A stretch of DNA of 64,000 bases. It comes from Eriocheir sinensis. Lineage: Eukaryota; Arthropoda; Malacostraca; Decapoda; Varunidae. The DNA lies in NCBI RefSeq assembly GCF_024679095.1, contig NW_026111826.1:15001-79000 (forward strand), in the 5' to 3' direction. The position numbers were made by a program, and so were the translations under genes. How positions within the stretch are numbered: position 1 is the first letter of the stretch; every line of letters starts with the position of its first letter. This document shows positions 13,934 to 25,609 of this stretch, piece after piece. Below the pieces are notes generated by a model that saw only the letters and a list, made by a program, of their open reading frames with translations, was not told where the DNA came from and did not search any database.

Positions 13934-14450
13934 AATTGACAAAAATGAATAGTCTGATCTAAAAACAATTGAGAATGAAGAAGAATATGGACAAGCCACG
14001 ACAAAGCAACACGATGACAAAACAGTTATGGTGGACTGATGAGAACAACAACGACAACAACAACAAAACAGATTGACAAAAAAATGAATAATCTGATCTT
14101 AAAACAATTGAGAATGAAGAAGAATATGGACAAGCCACGACAAAGCAACACGATGACAAACAGTTATGGTGGACCAATGAGAACAACAACGACAACAACA
14201 ACAAAACAGATTGACAAAAAAACGAATAATCTGATCTTAAAACAATTGAGAATGAAGAAGAATATGGACAAGCCACGACAAAGCAACACGATGACAAACA
14301 GTTATGGTGGACCGATGAGAACAACAACAAAACAGATTGACAAAAAAACGAATAATCTGATCTTAAAACAATTGAGAATGAAGAAGAATATGGACAAGCC
14401 GCGACAAACCAACACAATAACAACTGGTGGTGGTGGACCGATGCAGACAC
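13934..14450. repeat. Tandem array, 138-bp unit, four copies
   Basis: TTGACAAAAA...AATAATCTGATCTTA recurs from 13934, 14071, 14209 and 14335 (137, 138, 126). The last step lost 12 bp of the CAA-rich part. As 138 is divisible by 3, the + strand stays open and gives a repeated 46-residue translation, which is not taken as a gene. Confidence 0.85.
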
Positions 14451-14754
14451 TTTCCAGATAAGTAATACGAATCAACAACAACAACAACAACAACAAGAAC
14501 AACAACAGAGGAAAGAGCCGCTTTGACATGCATTCCGATTCTCTCTTCAAACCCCGATCGCCTATCACCATAAAACGTTAGCAACCAGCCGCCTTATCCC
14601 GCCTCTAAACAAACGTCTCTCTTTTTCCCATTTTCTTTGTTTTCTCCTCGGCCTTTATCTCGGCGACGCAACCTTTCAATCATTTTTATAGTGACCCTGA
14701 CGAGTGTAATTACACGCTTAGTTGGCGAGGTCAGTTTCGTGTTAAGTCTATCAG

Positions 14755-15060
14755 GAGACGGATCGGCTGACTGGCTGGATGAAGGGATGGCTGACTGGCT
14801 GCTTGGCGGGTGAGTTGACTGACTGGATGAATGGATGGGTGAGTGGCTGAGTTGAGTTGACTGACTGGCTGGCTAACTGGCTGAATGAATGGGTGAATGA
14901 CTGACTGACTGGCTGGCTAATTGACTGACTGACTGAGTGGTTGACTGACTGACCGACTTAATGATTAACTGATTGGCTGACTGACTGAATGACTGACTTA
15001 CTAACTGACTGGCTGGTTGACTGAGTGAATGACCGACTTACTAAGTGGCTGGCTGACTTC
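14755..15060. repeat. Degenerate CTGA tetranucleotide repeat
   Basis: About 300 bp of GACTGACTGGCTGG-type sequence with frequent single-base changes. It is an old, decayed tetranucleotide microsatellite. A similar stretch is at 39878-40085. Confidence 0.8.
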
Positions 15061-15227
15061 ATGGCCCAGACACCCCCGGCCTCGGAGAGAACCAACCGAA
15101 ATTAAGCGGCGCATCTGTGCCTGCCAATCCCGATGATCAAGTGGCCGCGTTATCGTGCGTCAGATGCTTAAGTGAGTCTGTCAGAGCCTTCACTCACTCC
15201 CTCGCCGCTGATAAGGACTGGAAATGA

Positions 15228-15434
15228 TCCGCTTAGCGAACGCCTCAACTTCCACCCTCATATCAACTATTTCTAAAAGCCGAAAAGGAGATAAGTCTGG
15301 TTCTAATGTGTGTTTTTTCAGGTTCATGGTAGAGAAGAAGGGTGAAACTACAAATAGGGTCATAGAATCACTCCTGGAAATGCTCACCACTCCTACGAAT
15401 GCTTTGAGCGCTGAAATGTTTAAGAATATGACCC
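15228..15434 (+). mobile_element. MITE family B, copy B2
   Basis: The interior words CATATCAACTATTTCTAAAA, GGTTCATGGTAGAGAAGAAG, GGGTCATAGAATCACTCC and CTACGAATGCTTTGAG, and the right end GAAATGTTTAAGAATATGACC, are present. The left terminus has decayed. A diverged family A-like copy begins immediately downstream. Confidence 0.75.
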
Positions 15435-15437
15435 TCA

Positions 15438-15674
15438 CGCCTGTATTCTCAAACGTTTCGTGGCTTACACACACCCACATTTAGTAGGAATTTCGTTGAG
15501 GTTGTGGTGTTAGTATTTTCGAGGGTAGTTTTATGAGCCTAGTGATAGTTTGAAGAAGACAATTGCACCATGAATGTGACAAACGCTCATGAGGAACGCA
15601 AGATTCATGCATGTTTTTTGGGGTCTTGTGTGAATACTTGTTGTGAGGGTCGAGAGCTTCTGAAAATATGGTCT
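15438..15674 (+). mobile_element. MITE family A-like, diverged copy A9
   Basis: Left end CCTGTATTCTCAAACG and right end CGAGAGCTTCTGAAAATATGG resemble the family A termini. The interior GTTTTATGAGCCTAGTGATAG and TGCACCATGAATGTGACAAA is related but has drifted, sharing words with both A and B. It begins a few bases after a family B copy. Confidence 0.55.
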
Positions 15675-16035
15675 CGACTCCCTTTCCTTTCCCCTTCACT
15701 CCTTCCTACCTTCCTTTCCCTTCATCCTCACTCCCTTTCGCATCTTACACCTTCGCCTGCCACCCCTCCATCACCTCTCCGTCCCTCGCTCACACCTTCC
15801 CTTACACCACTTACCCCCCTCACCTGCCACCCCTCCATCACCTCTCCGTCCCTCCCTCACACCTTCCCTTACCTTCCCACTCACTCCCTTCCACCACTCA
15901 CCTGCCACCCCTCCATCACCTCTCCCACCCCTCGCTCACGCCTTCCCTTCACTCAACCTGACACACCGCCCGCTGACATCCGCCTCACATCTGCTCTCCG
16001 TATACCTTACATCACCTCACCTCACCTCACCTCAT
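15668..16035. repeat. Pyrimidine-rich minisatellite, 67-78-bp unit
   Basis: CCTGCCACCCCTCCATCACC occurs at 15756, 15823 and 15901, with CTCACACCTTCCCTTAC between, in a strongly C/T-biased strand. It ends in a short CACCT repeat. Confidence 0.75.
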
Positions 16036-16059
16036 AATGACTATATGGAAAACGCCCAA

Positions 16060-16215
16060 GATATAAAAGCTTCTTCATTTCCATCCACGTATAACACAAA
16101 CTCATCACCTTCGCGGATAAAACACAAACTCCTTAAGACAACGTTTATATGGATGGGAAAAGCCAAATATATATATATAAGCTTGTTCACTTCCATCCAC
16201 GCGTATCACAGACTC
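16060..16215. repeat. Tandem duplication, about 112-bp unit
   Basis: AAGCTTCTTCATTTCCATCC (16067) and AAGCTTGTTCACTTCCATCC (16179) head two units, both preceded by TATA-rich sequence. Confidence 0.55.
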
Positions 16216-16385
16216 AACATCATCTCCATGGATAAGATCTCGGGACGGCTTCTATCACGGCAATGAGGAGAACAATCGCGTCTGTCCTTTTGCCTAAGCA
16301 CACACACACACACACACACACACACAACACAAGGGTTCTGTGGAGGTCAAGGCGGGGCAGGTTTAGCCTCGTGCTTGGCGTCAAT

Positions 16386-17050
16386 GATCATATAACAGCC
16401 TGGGTTTGTGTGACGCGGGGGGTTTAGGGTCACCTCATCAGCTGAACAAAGCAAAGACAACACCGCACCTGTCCCGGTGATCACGCAAAAACGCCACGCG
16501 TCACAAAGCTTCCCTGGACGTCACCGCGGGCCAGGTGTTGTTCCCTCGTGCTTGCTGCCTTGTTTTACGTTTGGCCTAAAGTGTAGGTAGGCTCTCATGG
16601 ACCTATTGATCGTCCCTAGCCCGTTAGTGGCGCAGGCAAGTGTTTTATAGTGGCGCCATCCTGCTTGGCTCATGCTGCCCCCAGTTGCTCCACTTGATTC
16701 CATGGAGTTTTGGTAGTCTTAGGCCTCTCGACGGTGACTGAAAATTGTCAACTGGAAGCGGCGAGCGGGACTTGAACCTGGGTCACTCAGAACACGGCAG
16801 CCGCACGCTGACGACTCCGCCAGCGCCTCCCCGCCTCGCCTGTGGCCATATAACACCTTGGCCTTGCATAACGCGGACTAGCGACGTCACCTCATCAGCC
16901 AAACAATGCGGAAGACAACCGCTCCGTGGACGTCACCGCGGGCCAGGTTTTGCCGCGTTTTGCGTCCACGATCATATAGGACCCGGTGCTTGTATAACAC
17001 TTATATCACCCATCAGGCAAACAATGCGGGGAAAGGCGTTCATGTCTCGT
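16386..17050. repeat. Tandem array, about 126-bp unit, interrupted by a SINE
   Basis: ATCATATAACAGCCTGGGTT (16387), CCATATAACACCTTGGCCTT (16845) and ATCATATAGGACCCGGTGCT (16971) start related units with CACCTCATCAGC, AACAATGCGG and GACGTCACCGCGGGCCAGG. The SINE at 16556-16832 lies between the first and second units. Confidence 0.68.
16556..16832 (-). mobile_element. tRNA-derived SINE, minus orientation, diverged
   Basis: Box B (GGTTCAAGTCCC, plus 16768-16779) and the shared body words GGCGCCACTATAAAACACTT, GGGGGCAGCATGAGCC and CGAGAGGCCTAAGACTACC are present in minus orientation. The tail near 16560-16590 is diverged. It interrupts a tandem array whose units lie at 16386, 16844 and 16970. 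Confidence 0.72.
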
Positions 17051-17054
17051 TGAT

Positions 17055-17090
<36 letters not shown>

Positions 17091-18217
17091 TTTTGGTCAG
17101 GCGCGTGAAAGCTGGAAGGTCAGAACTCCGAGGCGCTGGCGAGGCGTTGCATGGCGCCCATGTCACATGTGCCTGCCTGCGCGGCCTCTGTCCCTCCTCC
17201 TCCCCGGCCTCCTGACTATCCCTTCATCTCCTGCCCGGCGCCCCTCACCCGCAGCTGTCTCGCAGCGTCCTCAAATAGCCACCTCCATTCATATTTTCTG
17301 ACCTTCCGCGCCCTTCACTGCTTTTAATCTTGTCCAATGCGTTGCCCCATCACGCGCCTGCGAACCTGCACGTATACACTAACACACCATAGCCGTCTCT
17401 CCGCTGTGCTTCTCTTTGGCAATGCGTCTCCTTTTCAAGCACAAGAACTGAATGACCCTTTGCTCTACGTGCCTCTACTAGGGAGCTACATCGACCTGTC
17501 ACGTAATTACAATGAGGCAAGTTTCTTTTGACATCGAAGTAGGAGCGAAGTGTCATTCCACTGCCACAGTACTCCTATAGCTGTCTTTCCTTCACCCTGT
17601 TTCTCAGACTCTTTGAAGGGTGGGTATATCAAGACATCTCATGGACCAAGCTCATCTTCGCGTCCTTTTCCGCAAGGTTTTCGGCGGAGGGAAGGGAATT
17701 TGGAAGGGATGAGAAGGGACGTAGAGGAAAAGAAGAGGAAAGGATGGGAAAGGAATGGCTGAGAAGGTATGGGGAAAGGAGGGGAAGGAAAGATAATTAA
17801 GGAGGGATGTCAAGTAAAGGAAAGGAAAAGGGAAGAGGACGGGAAAGGAAGAAAAGGGAAGGAGAAGGAGCAGTCCAGCCTTCATCCAACGCCTCCTTCA
17901 CCTCCTTCTCCTCCTCCACTATCAAGGGAGAATAATCTCTTTATTTATACCAAGCAGTCGACCCTTCATCCAATACTGCCCTCCTTCCGACACTACCTCA
18001 TCCAACGCCGCCCCGTCCTCCTTCCCCTCCTCCCCCTGGCCAAGGTTCTCTAGCGGACCCATCAAGGGACAACAATTCCACAACAGTCGTGACGTGACCA
18101 TTGTTTCTGGCGGCACTGATCAGTATCGCGGCGCGGCAGCTGTCCTCCGCGGGCCGCTTGTGACATCCTGGGAAGGTGTATACGAGAAACTTTAATGCGC
18201 AAGCCACGTGGCCTCCC

Positions 18218-18960
18218 GCGAGTGTGTGTGTGTGTGTGTGTGTGTGCAGGGGAGAGGATGGGGAAGGTAGGGAAGGAAAGGGAAGGAAAGGTAAGGAAAA
18301 GAAGGGGCTGAGATGGGAAGGAAGGAAAGGGAAAGCAAAGAAGAGACGAACAAATGAAGAAGAAGAAGAAGAAAAAGAAGAAGAAGAAGAAATAATGATA
18401 ATAACAAGAAAAAGAAGAAGAAGAAGAAGAAGCCGCAGAACAGATTAGGCAACAGGAGGGCGCCAGCACTACATAACAAGCCTTAGTGCTTCTTACAGCC
18501 CTAGCGAGTCGTATTTCCATGCTGTGAACGCCGACGAGTTGATGATGTACAGACACAGCGAAAAAAAACGAAGGAAGAATATAATGGAGATAATGCTGGC
18601 TGTAATTTCCTTCACTCCCCGTACTGCATTGTTTTGTGTGGAGGAGGAGGAGGAGGAGGAGGAGGAGGAGGAGGAAGAGGAAAAGGGAAAGTGAAACATG
18701 CCAATAAATTTATCTTAAGTATAATCAATCTGGAGATTTGATGATTAGCTTGTCAGTGAGAGTGGCGGAAGGAAAGATAGAGAAGGGAAGGGAAGGGAAG
18801 GGAAGGGATGAGAAGAGCAGGAAAGAGAAGAGAAGGGAAGGGAAGGGAAGGGAGGGGAAGGGAAGGAAAGCAAAGGGAAGGGAAGGGAAAGGTAGGGAAG
18901 CTAAGGGAAGGGAAGAGGAAAGCATGGGAAACCTAACTAAACTTCCCTTCCCAATCCCCC

Positions 18961-19026
<66 letters not shown>
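18218..19026. repeat. GT, GAA, GGA, GGGAA and CT simple repeats
   Basis: GT at 18220-18247; GGAAA-type purine run at 18250-18345; GAA at 18356-18432; GGA at 18640-18675; GGGAA pentanucleotide at 18780-18915; CT at 18965-19026. Confidence 0.9.
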
Positions 19027-19032
<6 letters not shown>

Positions 19033-19309
19033 TGCGTTTGAAATCAATCTCTTCTTCCCTCCCCTTTCCTTCTCTTTTTTTTTCTTTCCTATCCTTTCCT
19101 CTCCACTCGTTTCTTTCCTTTCCTAACCTTTCCTTCCCTTCCCTTCTGTCCGTCTATATGTCTGTCTGTCTGTGAGTGTCTGAGTGAGTGAGCCAACCAT
19201 CGTCATCATCAGGAGTGGGAGCAATTATCACGTAAGTACCTTGTATAGGCGTCGTAAAGCGGACTAAGACTTGCTCGGGCTCGGAGTGATCACAGTAATC
19301 ATGAGTGTG

Positions 19310-20095
19310 AGAAGGTGAGGGGAAGGAGGAAGGAAGGAAGGGAAGGAAGGTGGGAGGGGAAGAGGGGGGAAGGGAAGGGGAGGGAAGGGAAGGGAAGAGA
19401 AGGGGTGAGAACAGAAGGGATATGAAGGGAAGGGAAGGGAAGGGAAGGGGAGGGGAGGGAATGGGAGGGGAGGAAAGGGAAAAGAATGATGGAAGAAGGG
19501 AGGGAGGGAGGGAGGAAGAGAGGGAGAGAAGAGACAAAGAGACAAAAACAGGTAAAGAAGAATAGGAAGGAAGAGGAAAGGAGAGGAGAAAAGAAGAAAG
19601 GATGGAAGGAAGGAAGAGGGAAGGGAGAGAAGGGAGGAGGGAGGAGGGGAGATAAAAGGAGGGAAGGATGGAAGGATCTGTGTAAGTCAGTCGTATCAAG
19701 AATCTTCCCTCCCTCCTCCTCCTTTCCCCCTTCCCACCCTTCCCTCCCCCTCCCTCCCTTCCTCCACGTCTCCAGTTGACAGCCAGACAGTAATGGACAG
19801 AGCGACGGTGGTGGTGTTGGTGGTGGTGGGGATAGCAGTGGTGATGACAGACTGGTAGTGGTGGTGATGGTGTGGTGGTGGTGGTGGTGGTGATGTTTTA
19901 TGTGGTGGTGTTGATGGCGGAGTGGTGATGACAGAGGTGGAGGTTGTCTCGGGTTTCGTGGGCAGTTATTTTGGTGATGGTGGTGGTGATGGTGTTGTCC
20001 GGGGTGGGGGAGTAATGGTGTTGACGGTACTGTTAGAATTGGAAGCAGCAGCGGTGATGGTGGTGATAGTGGTGGTGGTGGTAGTGACAGCAACG
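19310..20095. repeat. GGGAA purine tract, TTCC run and degenerate GGT/GAT array
   Basis: 19310-19680 is almost entirely purine with GGGAA units; 19700-19765 is its pyrimidine counterpart; 19805-20095 is rich in TGG/TGA trinucleotides. Open frames here follow from the composition. Confidence 0.88.
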
Positions 20096-20275
20096 GCAAC
20101 AGCGTGTCGGCGTGGCGTAAGTGCCGTGTCATTACTTCTAATCGTCAATGTATGGACAACAATGAGCAATACTCGCCGTAATCACACGCGGCTTATATAG
20201 ACACACGGCTGGTGGCAACGAGTCTCCAGGCGTGAAGAGCGGCGAGACCAGACAGACGGACTACAGGATACTCAG

Positions 20276-20400
20276 GGCCGTATTGTTAAACTCTCGGAAA
20301 CCCTAGTCCATCTATTTCCAAAGGCCCTCGCAGAAGTTGTAGGGGTTTCCATGAGTGGTTTCCTGAGCTTAGTGGTAGTTTTGTAAAAGCTCTGCGTATA
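20276..20400 (+). mobile_element. MITE family A, 5' fragment (A3)
   Basis: GGCCGTATTGTTAAACTCTC, CTCGCAGAAGTTGTAGGGG, TTCCATGAGTGG and TTAGTGGTAGTTTTGTAAA follow the left half of family A. The right half and right inverted repeat are missing. Confidence 0.62.
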
Positions 20401-20667
20401 TACCCCTATTGGTGTTGTACTAAGGGCAAGGAAAATAGTATAAATAAGGAAACAGGGAATATTGCCGAGTTAAAATGAACTACGTCCATAAACCAAAGGA
20501 AGATAATATGACCAAATATTTACTGAAGACTATCTGAAGATGAGGCCACGCTAATGTTATCCTAAAAAGCAGGGGGTAGAGAAAACACGACAGACGGCAA
20601 GACCATTTCGAGTTAATTAATAATGAAGAAAACGAAGGAAAAATATGACACCAATTCGTTGACATGA

Positions 20668-20668
<1 letters not shown>

Positions 20669-20719
<51 letters not shown>

Positions 20720-20787
20720 TAATAATAATAATGATAATAGGAAGCTACCAGAAAGAGAACAAGACCAAGAATAAAGATGGTGATGAT

Positions 20788-20865
<78 letters not shown>
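20669..20865. repeat. AAT and GA microsatellites
   Basis: AAT at 20669-20735 and GA at 20791-20865, followed by a GATA-rich stretch (20908-20942). Confidence 0.95.
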
Positions 20866-20866
<1 letters not shown>

Positions 20867-21189
20867 GGGTCATGCAGGTCTGTAGCATATGAAGAAAGAC
20901 AAACACATAGATATACATAGATAGATGGATAGATAGATAGAAAGACATAGTACAAATAAAATAAAGAGTATGACAATAGAATAAATAAAAAGAGAAAGAA
21001 ATGAAAGAGGTGAGACGCCAATTATAACCTCGCGAGCCTTTTTATCATTGGGCAATAACACCGTGAAATTATTGGGCCGCCGGGAACGTGATCAGAGGCC
21101 CAACAGCGCGGCGAGGAGGTGCTGAGTCGCGCCCACCTCGCCTAATTGGTTTTCGATCGTTGATGTGGAGTCTGCGATAAAGGCTGACT

Positions 21190-21920
21190 GGGAGGCGAGG
21201 TCCTTGGTGATACTGCTTCATTGGAGGAGGTTAGCGGGGCCTTCTATGCGCTGAGTGAGCTTATGGGAGGCTTTCTGATTTTTGGTTTTTTTACGTCTCC
21301 GCCTATTGCGCCGGTAGCCTTGCTTGAGGGGCCTGGATGGCATTCAGCCCCAGCCCGTCATGGCGCAGGCAAGTGTTTATAGTGGCGCCATCTTCTCTTG
21401 GCTCATGCTGCCCCCCCGGAACTTGTTCTTGATTCTTGGACGGTTTCCTCTAGAGTATGGGTTGATGGGTGGTCTTCAGGACAGCATGTGGGTAGTTTTA
21501 AGCCACTCGGCGGTGACTGAAAAATCCGAGGTGGTAGCGTGGGGATTCGAACTCGTGTCGTCCATCACGTGGTGAATGTGGGCCCAGCATGCTGCCACTT
21601 CAGCCACCGCCTACCCAAATTACGTATATACCCATTATTACATATATACTGACATCCATACATTAGAAAGGCTTGCTGAGGGGTTGAGGTGGTTGGCGGA
21701 CCCTTGTATGCACTAAGTAAGCTCATGGGGATATTTTCTGAGTGGTCAATACGTATATACCGACATCAATCCACGGACTGATCTTAGAGAGGCTTGTTGA
21801 GGGGTTGAGGTGATTAGCGGGCCCCTCTATACGCAAGGTGAACTAATAGGGATGCTTGCTGAAGGGTCATTACTTATATAACGACATCAATGCAGTGACT
21901 GAGCTTAGGGAGGTTTGCTG
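21190..21920. repeat. Tandem array, 121-bp unit, interrupted by a SINE
   Basis: GCTTGCTGAGGGGTTGAGGT (21671), GCTTGTTGAGGGGTTGAGGT (21792) and a weaker unit at 21913 are exactly 121 bp apart. A leftmost unit (TTAGCGGGGCCTTCTATGCG at 21230) is separated from the rest by the SINE at 21283-21618. Confidence 0.8.
21283..21618 (-). mobile_element. tRNA-derived SINE, minus orientation, inside a 121-bp tandem array
   Basis: On the minus strand box A (TGGCTGAAGTGG, plus 21595-21606) and box B (AGTTCGAATCCC, plus 21542-21553) head a body matching the 50864 copy, including CCGAGTGGCTTAAA and GGCGCCACTATAAACACTTG. The tail (CCGGCGCAATAGGCGGAG) ends next to a T-rich run at 21283-21293 (A tail on the minus strand). 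Units of the surrounding tandem array lie on both sides. Confidence 0.8.
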
Positions 21921-22019
21921 CGGGGTATGTCGTGTTGCGTTCGGGACCAGGCGGGGCAATACAGGGTTTGGAGAACTGTGAAAAGAGGTAAGATATTATT
22001 ATTATTACTATTATTAAGA

Positions 22020-22412
22020 GACTGAGGCTCTGAAAATATTGTATGAAGAATGCCGTACTTTCGATGTCTATTGAATTTTGAACATTTTCCTCTGCGATAA
22101 CAAAAGGCCGCAAAACATCTTTTTATCAAGGAGCCAACTGTTTAAACATGACCTTTATCATCAGCAAGTCGTGGCTCGGAAGACAGTGCATTGAGGTTAT
22201 GAAGGGAGGGACGCGATGCTTTCGACATAATCTGAAATTCTGAACACCTTCCCGGGAGGTAATAAATGGCCGCATATTTGAATGAGAATTTAATTCTAAG
22301 CAGCTTGTGGCTCTGGGAATATTGTCTGGAGGTTAGTTATGGAGGAATGTTGTGCTCTCGACATCTATTGAAATTATGAACACTTTTCTCGCCGATAACA
22401 AAAAGCCGCAGG
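22020..22412. repeat. Tandem array, about 135-163-bp unit, three copies
   Basis: GATAACAAAAGGCCGCAAAA (22096), a diverged form (22259) and GATAACAAAAAGCCGCAGG (22394) end three units that also share TCGACATCTATTGAAATT and GTGGCTCTGGGAATATTGT-type words. Confidence 0.68.
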
Positions 22413-22429
22413 TTTGCCGCTATTTGGTG

Positions 22430-23760
22430 GCCACAAGTCAAGTTTTAATGGGACCCGCGCGCCGGGACGCTCCCTCGGGCTGACGAGTGTGTGGCTGTCA
22501 AGGCTGTCGGTGACTGCTGCACAGATGACTGGCGTCGGGCTAGACGTCGGGGGCCGCGCCGAGAAGGGAGAGGGTCGGCAGGAGGACGGTGGCATATACG
22601 GCGTCAGGAGGCCTCGCCGAATATGTCAAGAGTGGGGTGGGACGGGCCAGGAAGGGCGGGAGGTGCGGCGCCGAGAGGATACGTTGGGCAGCGGCCATGA
22701 GACGCTGACGTGTTCCCGTGTTCGTTCTGTGCATGGTATCGCCGACACGCCACGCTCGTGACGCGGCGCCCAGCCCTGCCCTGGAGTGTGTGACCAAGGC
22801 CTCGCCGTGACCAGGAACACCAGACAGCGGCCCTCCAGCTATCACGAACACTATAGGTCACCACTCTCCGGTGACCAGGAGCGTGGAGCCTCGCGTGTAT
22901 AGTTCCCCTAGTGTCGGCCACGCTCTAAGTCTGTGTTCGTCAGTGTGCGGGTCGCGGCCCACCACTGAGCCACGAGAGCTCGCCGTGTCGCCACTTCTTC
23001 ATAAAACGTTAACTAAATAACGGGGGCCGGGAGGGTCAAGGCTCCTAGTACGGTCAAAAGGTTTTTAAATAGGTCGTGCGAATAGAGATTGGCGCTAACT
23101 GTGTCACTGAGGAGAACTTGACCAGCGCGGCTCAAAGGGAAGCTTAAGTAATATCACGACCGTTCCTGTGCCGCAACGTGGGTGCCAGTCCTACCGCAAC
23201 ACACTTGTATAATTATATATCCTAGGCTAAGCTTCCAAGGCATGAGGGGTCCTGCCTGAGCAGACATGACCTCAGGTACACCGTGGAAGGTCACGTCCAG
23301 TCCCTGCGTCAGGCAGCTGAGGGTCACGGAGTCGCCAGCCTCAGGTGGCGGTCACCGGGCGGCCATGGCAGCGGCCCCTCAAATGGTTCTCCCGGATGGC
23401 CGCGGCTTCGGACCGAACACCAGCCCGCCTGGCCGCCCGCCGCCCCGGCCAGCACGCCACGGACACGAGACCGCCCGCCGCCATGGGTAAAGAAAGAGGA
23501 ATGGATGGCCTTCCTTCCCCGCCCAAAACAACGCCTGCCCGCTGCAATTATCCTGAAACACGAGATAATCCATCCACGCTGAACACTTCTCGCCCCTCGG
23601 GCCGCCGACGACCCCTAGAGGTGACGGCGAAGTGCTGACATGGCGACGAAAAATTACCATACGACAAGGATCTGAGTCCATTTGTGGCAAAACTCTGCCC
23701 GTCACGCCGCCGGCTAGAGGAGAGCTAGAGGAGACGCAGCCACGGGAGCATGTTCACACC
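22430..23760. other. GC-rich single-copy stretch within ems intron 1, no gene recognised
   Basis: About 1.3 kb without simple repeats and richer in GC than its surroundings. Several overlapping short open frames exist on both strands, but none shows a recognisable domain, and their number is expected from the low stop frequency at high GC. Confidence 0.4.
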
Positions 23761-23800
23761 CAGACGTAATTGCACCACCTGGATGGGCGGGGCTTGCGTG

Positions 23801-23810
23801 CGTGCGTGCG

Positions 23811-23884
<74 letters not shown>

Positions 23885-24215
23885 ATATGTGGTGCAAGGA
23901 GAGGGAGAGAGGGGGCAAGAGAGCAAAGAAAGACCAGCTGCTGCCTTGTACAAAGTCACCCCTGCCAGGACCACCACCACCACCACCACCACCTGCTTGT
24001 ATAAAGTCACTCGTGTCCACACAACCAGGACGACCACCACCACTACCACCACCACCACCACAATCACCACTACCATCTGTCTGTGTAATTTCGCCCCTGC
24101 CACACTATCAGGCTCTTCACCACCACCACCACCACCACCACCATCTATCTGTTTGTGTAAATTCGCCCCTGCCACACGGTCAGGCCCACCACCACCACCA
24201 CCACCTGTGTACGAA
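23801..24215. repeat. CGTG run, GA microsatellite and interspersed CCA runs
   Basis: CGTG tetranucleotides (23798-23813) lead into GA (23814-23881). Four CCA runs (near 23970, 24030, 24120 and 24185) are separated by related CTGTGTAA.TTCGCCCCTGCCA segments, which suggests a small tandem array of about 70 bp built around CCA. Confidence 0.85.
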
Positions 24216-24504
24216 GCCACCTCTCCCCAAACCAGCTGGCGAGCCACTCTACTGCCCGCATCGGAAGCACAGTCCAGGCATTAAAATAAAACAGAAAATC
24301 AAGGTCCAACACATAAGCAAAACTACCACATCAAATTCTGCAATAGCGTAACACACAGACCAGTAACATAATCATGATCAGCATCAATAATCGCGCGTGA
24401 TCTGAGAACAGTTCGTAACATCGGAAGCTAAATGTGGGAACTTAAAAAGATTCACCAAATAGAATCGCATCCGATCACCACATGCTGGCTTGTAGAGTAG
24501 AATC

Positions 24505-24925
24505 ACCCCTACATAGCCCATCACTCTTAAACCTTTCCTAGTCTAAGCATATCTATTTTTTTTCTTCACACCTTTCCCTAGCTGCCCATTTAGTCCCCAT
24601 CACTAGTGCCTTTTATTTCCTAAGCATCCCTACTCTATTTTTACATCCATACATAGCTGTCCATATAGTCCCCATCACTAATACCTTTCATTTTCTAAGC
24701 ATCTACAACTCTTTTTTTACAGCTGCCCAGATATAATACCATTCACTAGTATCTTTTATTTTCTAACCATCTCGACTCTTTCATATGCTTCCCTCAGCCC
24801 ATCTACTTGTCCTATTACTCGTAACTTCCCATTCATATGCACTTTTTCTCCGCTACTTAACACCCCCAGCTGCCCATATATCCAATCCGCTTGTACCTCG
24901 CATTTCCTCAGCACTTGTCTCCTCT
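24505..24925. repeat. Degenerate tandem array, about 70-80-bp unit
   Basis: AGCTGCCCATTTAGTCCCCA, AGCTGTCCATATAGTCCCCA and AGCTGCCCAGATATAATACC (near 24580, 24656, 24721), and a later unit at 24869, each lead into CTTTTATTTYCTAAGCATC-type sequence. Confidence 0.65.
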
Positions 24926-25609
24926 TTTTCATCTACCTCGCGCAAAAGCAGCTCAGAGGCATAATCAGGGACACCAAGAGTTCGTTAGGAGACACCAACC
25001 ACTTGTATCTCTCCTACTCTCCTAACTCCTTTTACTTACTCTCCTCTTCCTTCTCCTCCTCCTCTTATTCTTTCTCTTTTTCCTCCTTCTCCTCTTCTTA
25101 TTCTTCCTCTTTCTCCTCCTCCTCCATGTACGCTCGCAGAGGCAGCAGAAGCAAACTCATATGTCTCAGGACTAAGTGGAAGGCAAGCGGTTGTAATTTT
25201 TCACCCGGCGACACATGACTATCCTCGCCAGCGCGTTTATTTTCCCTTCAAGATAATGAAATTAGATGGACGAACAGGCGGCCACTGCAGGAGACGGGCC
25301 GAGACAAGCGAGCGTCTTAATCTTGGCCCAGCAGACGTATAAGGCCAGCGAGGAGGAGCTCACAGCCACTTCATTCTGGGACGCGGTTTTTAATGTTTTT
25401 CTCCTCGGGGCAGACTGATCAAAATGGGCATCGGGGACGTGTAATGCCATGCTTGTACGCTTGTTTTTGAGTCTCCAATACGGTGGTTAGCTTTACGGTG
25501 TCATGTAGTGTTCTGAAATCGAGTTTTGTTAATGTTGTTTTGGTAGAATGTTATGCTATTGGGTCTTTTGTATCCCTTCCCATTACGTTCTTTTGCCTTG
25601 CGATGTTAT

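Noticed and set aside
11974..14450. CRISPR-like regular repeats
   Set aside because: The arrays are head-to-tail tandem units of about 150 bp without unique spacers, in eukaryotic DNA with introns. No cas genes.
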